A stretch of DNA of 64,000 nt, taken from contig JAHQIW010005360.1 of the NCBI GenBank assembly GCA_019055375.1, positions 310,001-374,000 of the forward strand, in the 5' to 3' direction. The notes beneath the pieces are model-generated. The model did no database searches. It saw nothing but the letters and a program-made list of their open reading frames with translations, and was not told the origin of the DNA. Source of the stretch: Parelaphostrongylus tenuis. Taxonomy: Eukaryota; Nematoda; Chromadorea; Rhabditida; Metastrongylidae. The position numbers and the translations under genes are program-made. The first letter of the stretch is position 1. Each line of letters opens with the position of its first letter. Shown here in pieces: positions 12,805 through 26,237 of the stretch.

Positions 12805-14080
12805 AGTCGGTGCAAAAGTAATCGCAGCTTCAGACTGCAAAATTCAATTTATTACAACTGAGTTCAAACACATTGTTATTTGTCAGCATGTGAACCATAT
12901 CAACACATATCTGCTAGCGAAAAATAAGTTTGCTCAACCCTGCACAATAGGCGGTGCTGCGGGATTCGATGAACTCTTGAAAGTATTTTTTGCATCATGT
13001 TGGTTGTGAAAGCGTCTTTTGTGTAAGAAGCTGTCAAGATCTTTAAAAAAGCGGTAGCCGGTGCGCGAGAGGTTCGGCGATATGGGGATTGAGGCGAAAC
13101 TTTGTAGCTCAATCCGTTCAACTTTTGAGCAATCGTTGCACTACTTGTGGCCTCGCGTTGTCGTAAAGAAGAATTGGACCTTTTCTGCTGACCAATACTG
13201 GCTGCAGGCGTACCAGTCTTTGCTGCATCACATCAATCTCTGAGCATGGTTTTTAGGTGTAATTGATTTAGCCGAGATTCACAAAGGTGCCTTGGATCAG
13301 ACAGACAGCAGACTACCATACAGTGATCATGATCTCTTTTGGTGCAATTTTTGCTTCTCAAATTGTTTTGGGACTTTTTCTTGAATTAATCAGTGAGCTG
13401 ATCGCCTCCGATTGCACTTCAATATCCAATTTTCGTCGCAAATCGTAATCTGATTGAAAAAGGCTTGTCATTGTTGTATAGGTTACGATAAGGCGACACT
13501 TTGAAAAGTCAATTTTTTTCAATTTTCTCCAACTTCATGAAGCAGCCACTTATCAAACTTCTTCACTTCTTCAAATTGATTCAAATAGCAGAGCTGACCA
13601 TACAAATAGTCGACGATGAGTTTTTTCGTTACATGTATTGTAGTCTTAAGAAAATCAGCTTCCATGAATCCTCTAAATAGTCGTTGTCATGTTCTCATAG
13701 TCTGCCACCAGATTTCTCAGCTTGAAGGCTCCCGTCCCCTTCAGAAAACTGTTTGAACCACCACTGACTTGTTTGAACCACCATTGACTGTTTGATTGAT
13801 ATCAGTTCCTGAGCCAGAAGGCCAAATGCGTTGTCGATGTTGCTAGTTGCCTTGTTGCTTTTGAACTCGAAAATAGACCTCGAATTTGCTTTGCTAACAT
13901 TCTTTCCGTAGTCTAAAGTGAACGTGAAATAAGCAGCAAGTAATACGTTGGTAACATCAAAACATGAGTCGGAAAATTTGCATCAAAATGGTGTATAAAA
14001 TAACCATATCTCTGGGTACATTCCAATATCTAACAGCAAATTTCAACAGTGCATAAAGCGCATTTACTTCTGCGCCAACC
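12805..14080 (-). mobile_element. Full-length but decayed mariner element (Hsmar1-like ends)
   Basis: Terminal inverted repeats with the core ggtgcaaaagtaatcgcag (left) and its relative aggttggcgcagaagtaaa (right, minus strand) bound a 1,276-bp unit flanked by TA at 12803-12804 and 14081-14082. The minus strand between about 13900 and 12880 reads as broken mariner transposase: FEFKS, then KFDKWLLHE, then GPILLYDNARPQ (the DNARPH block) and FQEFIESR near the end. Stops and frameshifts are spread throughout. Length and TIR sequence match the Hsmar1/SETMAR-type subfamily (about 1.29 kb). Confidence 0.88.
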
Positions 14081-16185
14081 TATGAACTTTAGAAGTTCGC
14101 TGAGTAAACACAGCGCAGTGGAGACTTAACAATAGCAACGAGTATAGAATTATGCGCCACTGAAGTCATGACCAACGGATCGGCGTGCATGTGAAAGACT
14201 ACGGATACTTTTCCTTTATCAGGGAAGAAATGAAGAAACGACCCCCCTTCGCTAGATTAAAGCTTTTCATAAGAGTGTTTGTGATCATTCTAAAGCTAAA
14301 AACTCTGACTACCGAGCTACTTCCACCTTTTTTGAAAGACGCTTCTCTCATATTCCCAAGCTTAAGGCTGTTCTTGGTAGACTCCATATGAAAGAGGTGT
14401 AATCTGCGCTCGTCTCTATTTCAACACAACAGAAAACCACTGAACCTATATTACATTTGGTGGTGCATCGACCGACCTTTTCGGACTTAGCTCGCCAAAT
14501 CAATCTGCGCAGAAGACTCAGGTAAGCAGTTTTCTTTGTCAGCTTTTTCGATACCAGATCGTCGGAACCTTTGTTCGGTTTTTCCAATTTCAGGTGGCCT
14601 GATTTTTTCATTTCAAATTTGCTTCAGACACTAGAGCAGCTATGCCACAAAGTCTTGTTCTTTCGCACAAAAATTAAGTACTTGAGAAAGCCTCTGAGCA
14701 ACTCGAAAAGGCACTTAAGCTTAAGCAAGATCAGATACAAATAAAAATTTCCAGAACATTAAAGATTTCGCTACTACATGTTCGCTAAAAGAACGAAAAA
14801 CATATGAACATGTATAATGTGCATAGTTCCATTTCGAAAAGCAGCTACCTTAGAAGCAAGCTGATGTAGTCATCTCAACCATATGCCCAATCATTAAGTA
14901 ACTTAACTGTCACAAGTAAAGCCTTTGTTTACCTTTATCCTACACGAGAACTCTTAACTGTGCCCACTTGTTATAGTTAAGCAATAACCATCACACCCAT
15001 CACACCTATTATAGGGCGCTCTAAAACCGTTTATACAAAAACTCAGTGTGCCTAGCTCTGAAATGACATGAACAGCTCAAGTGGTCCACCAATGGGAATC
15101 CACTACACTCTATTTAGGAGAAAAAAGTGCTAGACGAACCAGCTTCTTTCATACCCCACACTTTCACTTACAGTGGTACCTTATCTTACCGTAGCTAAGC
15201 AAAATACTTTACTATAGTTCGCAATTGCTCCATTAATATATACATTTGTGGCCTGGTGTGGACGTGTTAATGCTACGTCAGAATCACGGTGATCGCATGC
15301 ATTGTAAATTTAATGGCCTCCGAAGCTATTAAACCTTTCATACTTCTTCCATGTAAATTTCCATCAGATGCAAACCGCTTATTCTGCTGCCTCTAACGAT
15401 TTCGTAAAAACGGAATCAGCCACTTATGGATTATCGCAAGTAGTTGCCGAACAATATAAGACTTTCCAACGAGTGTTACACGGACAACAACAATTTCTAC
15501 GGAAACTATAACAATAGCCATAATAAAAACAGCATACACTCGAATTTTGCAGTGTGCTTTCTTTCTTCTTTAGAACTATTTTATAGACAATGGGGTTAAA
15601 ATAAAGTGAAGAAGAATGTGCTCTATGTCTTTTGGACGGTTGCTAAGAAGGAGATGGATAAGAATTCGTCGACTGTGAAATTTGTGTGTTTTTCCAATGA
15701 TTTCGACGTCGTTCTTCAATCATCTTACAAATTCTAAGCAAGAAAAGCGTCGTATCTGCAAGAATAAATCTGACAAGATGCATGAATTTATTTATGATGA
15801 ATTGGAACTAGCAGGACTTGTGGCCTTACTTTGCTTAATCGGTAGGGTGAGAGAAGAATACGTTCAAATTACTAATATAAAGGGACAGAAAAATACAGCA
15901 TGGCTATCTGCTTGTCGAGAGTTAGGTTCACATTAAGCAGTTGATGTTTACTTGGACACTCGATCTTTCCACGTATTTACTTCATATATATGAAATGCGA
16001 GCAGGTCTGACATTGTTGATTATTAAAAAATTGGTGTTCTTCTTTGTTGTTTTACTTCGATGAAAATTTGCCTATACAGTGCCTGCGCTTATAGTGCTAG
16101 AAAAACATCTAGAAACTAACTAGAGACTTTGATTTCCCAAAAAATGCCGCCAAGAAAAACACTGTCCTCGGTAGTAGCAACTGTG
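14081..16185. other. No gene recognised
   Basis: The stretch at 14185-14391 is open on both strands, but neither translation has a recognisable domain or good splice context. Nothing else stands out. Confidence 0.4.
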
Positions 16186-16189
16186 TGAA

Positions 16190-16501
16190 CTATTAAAAGG
16201 ATAAAAAGGATAAAGCTCTCGGCGTTGATCAATCTCTGAGGGATGCGCCATGCATTCGACTTCAATTTTTAACTTCGTTTGAGGTGATTGAATGCATATC
16301 TGGCCTTTACAATGACTCGCGATGGCCTCCCGCTGAACCGAGTCAGTGCTGCTTATCCTCCCAGACAAGTCTGAGATCTGTCTGGTACCAATTTAGCGAC
16401 CCCGGAGGATGGATGGCTTGGTGAGCCATGAGCGCAAGATCGAACCATTGACCTCGTGTGCGACGCAGAGCACCTCCAACCACTGCGCCACATGCGCTCT
16501 C
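16190..16501 (-). repeat. tRNA-derived SINE, family A
   Basis: Reading the minus strand: a tRNA-like head (agcgcatgtggcgcagtgg as box A, gtcaatggttcgatct as box B), then a body ending in aaagctttatccttttt. About 310 bp. Other copies are at 42660, 45690, 46050, 49962, 52620, 54390, 57786 and 58917. Confidence 0.8.
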
Positions 16502-16654
16502 GTGTGAACTATTAGGTGTACAAATATGACTCCACCGTTTTTTTTCTGTAATAGTAGTATAGATAAAGATGTACGAATTCTTCTTCATCTTGAAAGTGCG
16601 TTAAAATGCTATCTACTTGATTGTCTTTATATAACAAATATGATTATTTTCACT

Positions 16655-17510
16655 TATAAATTGACAAATGAAAATCCGTCCTCATTCGCTGGACAGGAAC
16701 TTTTCTGTAAGCGTTAGTAACCATTCAAAAGCTGAGACTTAAGGCTACAGCACACGTCGCTGGTTTTTCAAAACACCTTTTCATAACAAGGTAACATCCA
16801 GAAAAATATTAAACTTCATATCCGCCGTGCACCTTCACTTCTAAATGAGTATACTTCGCTAAAAGGACGGAAAGAATATCACCGTGTAGAGATTTTTTTC
16901 TAGTATTTCACAAAATCATACATTTTATTCGAAGGTTCCGTCGATGCGGTGAAAAAAGTTCTCAATTGATTAACAATATTTCAAACGCGATCAATAGCTC
17001 GCCCTACCTCGCTCCGTGATTTAGCCGGTAGACAAGGTCGCCAGAAATGTAAAACTCGATCGATTTTTTCAGCTAAACTGCATATCCAGAAAATAAGCAC
17101 AACGTTGAAATCATTGAAAATTACGATTTCGAATGATTACTAGTAGTCTGAAGAAAGAGCTCTGCCTGGCGTGGTTTAAAGCACAAATCTTTTCTTACTC
17201 GTGCGGCGCTGTCAAAAGAGCGTTTCCAAAAAACGCACATATTTTTGAGTTACTGACAACTTGTGCTGTTGAATGAGTACTAGCACCCGAAGGAAGGAGT
17301 TTCGTCCAGCGAAATATAAATGAGATAAGTAAAAACCCGTGCTTCTGTGATACGTAATGTTATTTTGGATTTGACAGCGTCATAAAAGGTTATCTTGAAA
17401 AATCCGCAAAGTGAAACTGTAGCCCAAAATTTCAGCTTCCAATGGTCACTAACACTTCTATATAAAGTCTCCGTTGAGCGAACAAAGTCGGTTTATCATT
17501 TGTCCCCTTA
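16655..17510. repeat. Foldback element, family related to 46.7-47.5 kb
   Basis: Left arm from ttgacaaatgaaaatccg and right arm ending cggtttatcatttgtccc are inverted. Inside each arm are the shared blocks gctggacaggaactttt, gttagtaaccattcaaaagc and ggctacagc.cacgtcgc. No coding potential. Confidence 0.65.
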
Positions 17511-18979
17511 TAACTCGAAAGCACCCAAAATATTTTACACGATGACCCTTTAGGAATTCAAAGATGATTTCTGAACACGAAAAACCCCATTTGCGCGAAA
17601 TTAGCTTTCTAAATTTACCAACCAGAACTGCTTAAAATTGCTTGATTTTCGTATTTTGACATAGGGCTTGCCTATACTTGCTTTAAGACGGAGCTGTCGT
17701 GGGGACAAATTTGCTTGCTACTCATGCACGAATGATGGGTAGAGGAAAATGCCAGTGAGCGGAGCACGGGATTAATGAAATTTGGAGCAAGCTTCATCTT
17801 CAAGCAAGTTTAGACAAATTGTATACCAAAATGGTAATGCGCAATTGGACGAAACCGAGGTCATGCAAATTCATTGCAAAGTCATATTTTAAAAAAAGCA
17901 AAATGCCATGAACTCTGCAATTTTTCTGCATGTTATGAAGCTCGGCTTCATCTGCAAAACCGATCGAAAACGCCATAAAAGAGCTGAAGTGGGCGATTTT
18001 AAGAGGCTTTATCTTGCCCGCCTTACTCTTCCGACATTATACCGTCAGATTACCACTTGAAAATACCAAATCCAAATTACCTAACTAGCAAATTTTCTAG
18101 GAAAAATTGGCGCTTTTTGGATATTAATGTAGTCACTTTAAAAGTCTTATAGAAACCATCGTATAAAGTGTTTTGTATATAAAGGCATTTGAATGAATAG
18201 AGTTTTTGCCGCACTTTAGAACAAAAGATTTGATTTGCATATCTTAATTTTTACTATTATTACAGAAAAAAGCGGTGAAGTCATATTTATACACCTACTA
18301 CTACCACACTTTAACCGAGATTTTTGATACATAAAATTCGCGATCATAAAAGCACAATTTTTCTGATGGTCTATTTTGGTGCATGCTATTTTGGAGTGCC
18401 TGCAATTGATAGCTAGTTTTACTTAAGCATATGCTTCCACAGGTTCTTCTTTGTTCTTCGTAATGAGAATTGGTGCAAACAATTAACTGGCAAATTATTG
18501 AGAGGACAACTTTTCATGGTTCAGTTGGGGGTGCTATGTCTACATTCAGCAAGTTATCGATGAGTTCCAATTCTCTAAAGAAAAAACTTCTGTGCACCAA
18601 AATGAGCCACTGAAAAAGCTTTTATAATTTTCACGTCGTCATGTATGTGTCAAACGTTTCATATGTGCAGAAACATCGGGAAATCACCTTAATCAAACAA
18701 TTTCCTCGAAATTTTTAGCATTACGCGGAAGTCCAACTAAAACGCAGAGTGCTCTGAACTATTTCCGATATCTATAGTAAATCGGTGTAGGCGTACGAGT
18801 ATTGAGTATCAAATCTGGTGCTAACCAAACAAATTATTCATGAATTATAAGAATAAGAAAACGAAAATTTTCTCTATAAGGTAACAGTATCATGCGCCCC
18901 TTTCTCTAAACACGTTGGTGCCAGTTCTGATGGACAGCAAGATTTTGGTGACTAACTTCATTAACACCACGTCTTCCGT
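17511..18979. other. No feature recognised
   Basis: AT-rich intergenic sequence. No credible exon or RNA gene by eye. Confidence 0.4.
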
Positions 18980-18999
18980 GCTTCCGTGGCGCAATAGGC

Positions 19000-19035
<36 letters not shown>

Positions 19036-19052
19036 GAGCCCACCCGGGAGCG
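18980..19052 (+). tRNA. tRNA-Asn (GTT)
   Basis: Seventy-three nucleotides fold as a standard cloverleaf. The acceptor arm is GCTTCCG with CGGGAGC (one T-G wobble). The anticodon stem TTCGG/CCGAA encloses loop CTGTTAA with anticodon GTT. The T arm GGTGG-TTCGAGC-CCACC is intact, the discriminator is G, and TTTTT follows at about 19057. Box A (TGGCGCAATAGG) and box B (GGTTCGAGCCC) are good. The D loop is one base shorter than the usual Asn tRNA (ATAGGCAG in place of ATCGGTTAG), and one acceptor pair is a wobble, so it may be slightly degraded. Unlike the many SINE tRNA relics here, its anticodon arm is intact. Confidence 0.85.
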
Positions 19053-19179
19053 GTACGTTTTTCTTAACATTGTTATATAGCAATTTCTTTTTTATGAAAA
19101 GCAGAATTACTACCTTTGTGTTAGCCACTCCCATATTTCTATTGTCGAAAAATCGCATGTTTTGAACTGAGAAGTCTGA

Positions 19180-19880
19180 ATTCAGTTTGGCTCGTGTGTT
19201 CACATATTTGTGGTGCGTGGACGCGATCGCATCCCTTGGCGAGGTTCGCATAAATTACCCTCGTCGGTCTAGAATTTCGAGCACAAAGACGGCTGTCAGC
19301 TGCAAAGAGAGGGAGCGGGAGAAAGAGAGCGCATGTACAAATGATCGCAGTATGCAGCTGAAAAATTGACGGCTCTGTCCGCTGGAGTGCGCCGGGTGTG
19401 TAAAGCATCGAGCATCGAGCATCGAGGACGAGAATCGTCCGCACGCTCAACGATTGCTGTCCGGTCAACGGCCGTCGTCTGCACGTGGCGTCTGCAGGCG
19501 GTGGTCATCGGGGACGGGTTCTGGACGTCGATGTCCTGGGACTGACTGCACGAGGCATAGCGAGCGTCAAGCAGACACGACTGCCGCCCAACCCTCTCCG
19601 ATTACAGCGCGGTCCCGTGCATCATGCGAATTCGAATGCATATCACATTCCAATGCGATATAACTACACGAGTCCACGTAAACACATGTACACGAGCGGT
19701 TGTCATCGTCGTCGTCGTCGTCGTTATCGTCGTAGTCACACCGTTCCACCATCGACATTGTGTTCCGAGGGCGCGCACCAACCGTATCACATGCTGAGAC
19801 CAGTTGGAGACGCTGCAGTTCTAACTCACCTCCACGTGCGCGTACCAAAAGTTTTGTCAGTTGCTTTTCTTCCTATTTAA
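19180..19880. other. GC-rich island with CGT/ACG repeat, function unknown
   Basis: Clearly richer in G+C and CpG than the flanks. It includes three tandem atcgagc units (about 19407-19425) and a (CGT)n tract at about 19704-19735. Open frames exist on both strands (plus 19485-19880, minus 19567-19848), but their proteins are low-complexity (poly-Arg or poly-Asp from the CGT tract). A tata-poor, CpG-rich promoter or a first exon is possible. I do not recognise a product. Confidence 0.35.
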
Positions 19881-22800
19881 TCTCCTCCTAAAAATCTCAC
19901 ATGATCACGAATGAGACGGTGTACTCACCTAACAGATAACCTTATCTGTAGAAGAATTCCATGTGATCTGTCACTAAACCCATGAAGTAGTAAGGGCAAA
20001 ATAACAATTCAATAACCGTACTCCTCTGCATTTTTAATGAACTAATTGGCACTAAAAGTTCAAATTTGTGAAGAAAAGCATTGAGTGTGTTGGCCATTTG
20101 ATGGTCAAGTTCTTAACGAAGCGTAGAGAATTTTTGTAATTCGCTCATTTCTCTCGACACTTCAGTGAGAGCAGCCTTTACTTTTAACGCACAACGTTCA
20201 ATGTCTGATTTCTTACCCATAATGGTAACAAGCAACTACGAGTGCCACGATTATACTCAATCGTAGAAATCTTTCCAATTTTTATTCTGCAAAAAAATCT
20301 CATTTGTAGATCACTGAATCTCTAACTTTTTTCAATTCCTATACCCATTCTTCTTAACTTCCATCGACTATTACCAACTATTAGCATGCCCTTGTCTATT
20401 CATTTCGGCTGCCATTCGTAGCAAGAAACACCGCATAGAACATGGAATTTGCCAATACCTATTTATCAATGTATTCGAAAATTTGGTAGTTGCATAGATT
20501 TTATTGTAACAATCGTATGCTGTTCGATTTCTTATCTAGAACTTTGAATCTCATATGACTATTGAAAGAGGCATCATAAGTTTTGTTCAAATAAAAGCAA
20601 ACAGCTGACAAGAAACTCGGCTCATAGAGATGAACAGAGCGCCTGCTTCAACAAACTCTAATTCAAATCCAGCTATGCGCGAAACCTTATTCAAAATTCA
20701 TTCACCTACCCATCTGTGAAAACGTGACTTTTCTGTCACTCTCGCAGCAAATTTTAGTCTCGATGAAGATAGTTTTTTTTTCATGAAATCAAAGCGATCC
20801 TTGTAAGCGGACAAAATGTTCGTTTATTTTTTCCCTGTATATTATGAAATAAATATAACGCCGCGTAGATATTGCCTAGCTTTCTACTAGAGAAGCTCTG
20901 CCTACGAAACTTCCCACGACCACCTGGAACCGGTTCCACTGCTGACCTATTTTATTGGTGAATTTCGCCCGACAAACCAACCGGTTCTGTATAGCGCGAT
21001 GAACTGGTCAGTTAGATCGAGGCTAGTTTTGGCAGAAATCGCCCTTCGCTAGCAATAGAACACTCATCTCATCTATTACGTCAATTATAGGAGAACAAGT
21101 ATGTAGTCTCAATTTGGAATCGACATTCATTCTTCGAGTAAGCTCAAACGTTCAGATTCTAAAAAGATGTAAGCGTTTTGAGTTTTCAATCATCCTTGTT
21201 TCTTATATATTCCTCTGCAGTTGCACACGAAGGTCTACCTAAGTGTAGGAATCCTCATTTCGAATGAATATAAAGATGTTTAAATGATCAAAATGAAGAT
21301 AAGTGTGTAAAGTGGATAAAATGAGGCGAACCGAAATCTGACTCGAACGATCTTCTGTGCATGCATGTCAATCCATAACCGGTTCGTAAGACGTTAATGA
21401 AGGTTGCGACAGTGATCTAATCAAAATCGAAAGCAGAGCTTACGAGGAGGTCGCTCATCATCGCTATTGCGAGCGATCATTACGCTCAAACTTCTTGAAA
21501 AATTTGACGAAGCGTCTTTACGAAGCATTTTACCGTCCTTAGATCGGTAGCAACTTGTGGTAACGCTAAGCAATATCTAAATTGATTTCCTCAATGTCTG
21601 GTGTGTTTGGCCACTTGTACTTGATAAGTAGTACTAACTAAAAGAAGAAACAGAGAGGTCTCGTTTTAAAAAACAGCGTGGGATGTAAATGGGAATCAAC
21701 ACTGTATCACCGTACCTTGACATGACCAATCTCTGCATTGAACGGTACTGATCATGATTCGCTATTGACAAGTACCGAGGGATATGAACTCTATAGAAGT
21801 TGTGTGATACGAAAGTAATGACCGCCTTCGACTTTAGATCAGCATCCCTTACCGAATTTTTTTGGATGTAATAAAAGCTCTTGTAATCTTGAAGTCTTGG
21901 CTCACAGAAGAAAAGTGTTCTCGTCATATGACGATGAGATTTTGATTTTTTGAGGCCAACGACGCATTTTTATTCCACTTTATCTTACCAAGGCTCACAT
22001 TTCGACCACGAAAGCAAGTCAACTAGTGGAATCTTGTCCAATAGGACACAATGCTAATTCTCGCTACATAGTTTATTTTCTCTGCTATCTAACAGTCGTT
22101 GGGAATCTTAAACATGTAAATCTCTCGGTCAATTTTATGAACGCCTCCATTCTCAACGTACTTCAGTTCAAAAGATACTTTCAAGAAATTTCATATGAAA
22201 TTAATGCCATAGAACAGTCTCTCAAATAGATCTGCGATATTCTAAAGAGCTGAAATGGGCCACTCTTAGAGAAGTAATCATCCCTTATTGGAAAATAAAT
22301 CCATCGCGATCGAGAGAAGAAAACCTTAGCGCAACCATTTCAAGAACTTAGAAAACAGAGCAACAGCCTTACAGGGGATAATCAGTTTGGGTCAGCCAAG
22401 GCACGTAGAGAACTGATGCCTAAAAATTCAAATGATTTCCTTATCTAATTCTGATAACACGACTACACCTCTTGATGGCGTAGTGTCTATCGCGTTATTC
22501 AGTTTTCTTGTTGGTTTGATCTACTTATGGTTGAAATGAGGTCATTTGTCTCATTATATTTTCTGTCACTAGGTAAGAGAAAGCGTAAACTAATCTTCCT
22601 TTGCTCACACGCTCATGTTGCTAGGTATCACAAAAGAGTGCTAACGGTAGACAAAACTATGCAGTAAATATTCTCTTGTTTTTGAAGCCATCCACGACCG
22701 ACCACACTTTCGTGAGATTGAAGCGCATATCCATGTTTGCCTAAACCAGTCTTTTTCGGTGATCAGTAACACTGAAGAAGCGGCAAAATAATTTCTTGAA

Positions 22801-23590
22801 GTCTACTTTCAAACTCGCTTCCAGAGATTTCTTATATCGTTTGAAAGAAGAAAGATCCCGGTGGCCAGTAAAATTGAGCGAACTTCGAAGGACGGTTCAG
22901 TCGTGCTGCACAGTCCAAAATAGAGATGCTTTGCTTCTGAAAGGTTGATGAAAAATAATGAAAATGGCGGAACGAAAGTCCCGAACTTCTGAGCAAATTC
23001 AGAAAGAAAGATTTTGGAAATTTACTGAGTTTTTCATTTACATATATTGCCCGACCCCACATATTGCACACCGTCCAGCGGCACCAGATTTTGCGCGCAC
23101 GTCCAACTGCCATCAAGCTTTATTTACTTCTTAAATATCGTTGAATATTGATCACTATTAATGCTCATTGGAATCCTTGGATTACTCTAGTAAAGACTCA
23201 CGAGGTCTTCACCCACAGAAACTCGCTGTTCTTCGTGGATTGGAACAAGCTTTTCACAAACAAGTCTGGTAGCAGTTTGGCTATCCAAGGGAATAGGAAG
23301 CTTGTTCGGATCGCTATTATCCAAAAGTAGCGACCATGTGCGTATAGCACTACCTCCCTAACCACTACTCCTTGAGTGTTCCATAAACATGGCTAAGGAT
23401 TTGGAAGCGCAAAATCGAAGCTTTCCCTAAAGAGAACTCAAAGTATCGACTTCAGCATAAGTCATTCATATTTGTCAGGCTTTTACATGGAACTGATTTG
23501 TAAATTTTTATCTTATTATTTACTGCGAACTTAAAGTACCGATTTGTGCTCTTTGGTCAAACCCGTTGCGGTTGAATACCGACGGCTAAC
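19881..23590. other. No gene recognised
   Basis: No convincing exon or RNA gene. At 23600-23700 a box-B-like ggtggttcgattcc follows a degenerate tRNA-like sequence. Confidence 0.4.
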
Positions 23591-24416
23591 GATTAGGTTA
23601 GAACACGACTAAAAGAAATGCGGGGCGAGAACCTCGATGGTGTTGTGCGAGGTGGTGCTGCCCTCCGAAAGGTTTAACGGTGGTTCGATTCCATGACATG
23701 AAAACATCAGCTCTCAAGTTTAGCAAATAGCTCAGGAATCTTGTGACTATGATATGGATTTCAAACGAGAGTACACTAATGTACGTGAAATTTTCATTAG
23801 CAAACTGGTGCAATTATATGAGTGCTTGATTTGACGAGAACATGTTCTCATACTAACAAAGAGGGAAGATCTGATTTTCGTATCCCAAAAGTCGAGCATT
23901 TGCACATCAGATTCTAGCAGCCAATAATGAAATTCGAATGCTGATGACGAGAGCAATGAAATGCACTTCAACATATTGTCCGCAATAGAAGTAAATCGCT
24001 CTAGTGAGCCTGAATCCCATAATGAATAATTGGAAGGCTTGTCGAATAAGTTATGACTCTTCTGAAGTGCATCTTTCTATTACGTGATCGTAAGCAAGTA
24101 TGTTTTGTGATCGTTCCTAATAGCTATATTTTCCGAATGCACATTCGCCGACTCACACACGCCACATAAGACTTAGTTCGAGTCTAATTCGATGATCCTT
24201 TAGCAACAACTGCCAACCGACTACTAACAAATATTTCTGAGTGAGAGTCATGCATTTCAAAATTACACCCAGTGCATTCGGTGCAGCCTAGTCTTCGGAA
24301 TTAGCTGGCGATAAATCAAAGCACAAAAGTCGCAAATAATTCCGCATTCTGCGTCAACAATCTTCGATTTTGATAAGGAATTATGGTGAACATATTGCAC
24401 TTCCCTACTACCATTG

Positions 24417-25190
24417 TGACTTCATCAAGTCTAATCCACTATTCGCGTGCATTATGATGAAAACGTTAGCCGACTTTCGGCCAGTGAGGAAACTAGCCAT
24501 TGTCAGCCAACAAACTGGCCAGCCCATCGACCGACCAACAAACTACCCAGCCAGCCAGACAACTATAGCGCATGTCAGCTCCTCTACCATCCTAACTTCT
24601 TCGGATTACTAGAATCCATCACAAGATTCTCATCGAAACTCTCGTGCGTGTGCATGGGAACGTCGGTCGACTCGATTGGCTAACGAGCAAGCTAGCTGCG
24701 CCAGGCAATAAACTGACCAGTTAATCAGCTAACGAACTTTCTAGCCAGGCAGTTAGCCAGAACTACAGCTTACATCAGTTCCATCACCATGTCGACTTCA
24801 TCGGATTACTTCAGTCTACTATAGAATTCTCTTCAGAAGTCCCGTTCATCTACATGGGTACGTCAACCGACTCTACTGGCTAAAGTGCGAACTAACTCGC
24901 GTCAACCAATAAACTAGCTGACCAGCTAATCAACCGACGAGCCTCTCAAACAGCCAATCAGTCAGAATTATAGCGTGCATCAATTCCTTTACCATCTCGG
25001 GTTGTTCGGCTTAGTGCACTCCACTATGCGCTTCTTATCGAAATTTGTACATCGAGACGGAAATGCTAGTCAGCGGGCGAACCAGCGAGCTTCGGCAAAC
25101 AAGCTAGCCAACAGATCAACCAACAAGCTACCCGGGCAGCCGGTCATACAGCCAACCCAGCACCTAGACATTACACTTCCAGGCAGCTAT
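24417..25190. repeat. Degenerate ~200-bp tandem array, about four units
   Basis: Units start near 24417, 24590, 24785 and 24990. Each repeats a block like accatc....ttc.tcggattact....tccactat, then a fresh start c.catgggaacgtcg, then a stretch rich in cagc/ccaac tetramers (ccagccagccagac), then agaactatagcgcat. Units are only partly alike, so the array is old. Confidence 0.65.
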
Positions 25191-25199
25191 TAACAACGT

Positions 25200-25500
25200 T
25201 GCATTGCGATGGCTGCTTGCGCAATCGGCTGGCGATCCGTCTGGATGCCACGACCCTCCGCCGGAGCGGCAATCCGTCGGCGCTGTCTATGTCCGCCTCA
25301 TTGCCTGTCCTCGTCCACTTCGTGCTCCCTCCCTCACCTCGTTACGCAATACTCTCACGCCCTTGAAAAGCACTCTACTAGCTTCGCTCGTATTTCTCCC
25401 GGGCAACTCTTTGATCAGCGCGCATGCACTTCAGCGAAACTCGTAGTCATTGGGGCGGCGCATGACGTTCAAAAATCTACGCCGGCTGTACCCTAAGCCG
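25200..25500. other. GC-rich island, possible exon or promoter
   Basis: A sharp rise in G+C directly after the tandem array. A 95-codon frame starting ATG at 25209 runs to a TAA at 25494-25496, and an overlapping second frame is open as well. The predicted protein has no recognisable motif and no clear splice donor. It could be a 5' exon, promoter or fossil. Confidence 0.25.
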
Positions 25501-26237
25501 ATTTCCACCTATTCAACACACAAAAGAAGCCTTTGAAACTAGGAAGATCACCTGGTTTCCTTTTTGCCTCGGATCGCATGTTTCCTCGGATTTCCCGCCT
25601 CACTGTTTTTTCTTCTTCGGTTAAAATTTGACATGTTAGAATCTTTGGCAACAAAAGTTCTCTCGAACTCGGTCCTTGTCGCATATTCGCTGCTGATAAT
25701 CCAAGCTGCTTCTTCTAGAACTCTGCCTTATCAAATTCACTCACACCCCAGCCCTATACTACGCGTATCTCCTTCGATTTATCTTCTATCTTGTGCAGAC
25801 ATTTGCAAGGATTAACCGGCTTCTAATCTGCAGCAATAAGTGGTTATTGGATTTTTCAAAAACTGAAAATCAGTAGCTCCCTTAAATCTAACATCGCTAG
25901 TGTCAATGAATTTTGAATACATATCTCAGAATTTTTTCTTAAACAAATCCTTTGAAGAATCATATGTGCATATTCTATGGATATTTTCAGTCATTGAAAC
26001 CATCAACGGCAGCATTTGTCTTACAGTCAAAAAAATGATAAAGAGGAAATTCTAAATAGAAAAAATAGAAAAACTGCAGGAGTCCAACAGTCATATGCAC
26101 CTCGCATTATTGTCATCTCATGTCATCTAGCTGAATAATGTCCTATCTTAGTTTCTTTTATTTACTTATAGTTATTTCACATATTTTCTGACAGTATATT
26201 TTAAGCCTTCCATGAGGTCTGTTATGGCGCTTATACG

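Noticed and set aside
19567..19848. Minus-strand acidic protein with poly-Asp
   Set aside because: The Asp run comes from a CGT microsatellite and both strands are open; no independent support.
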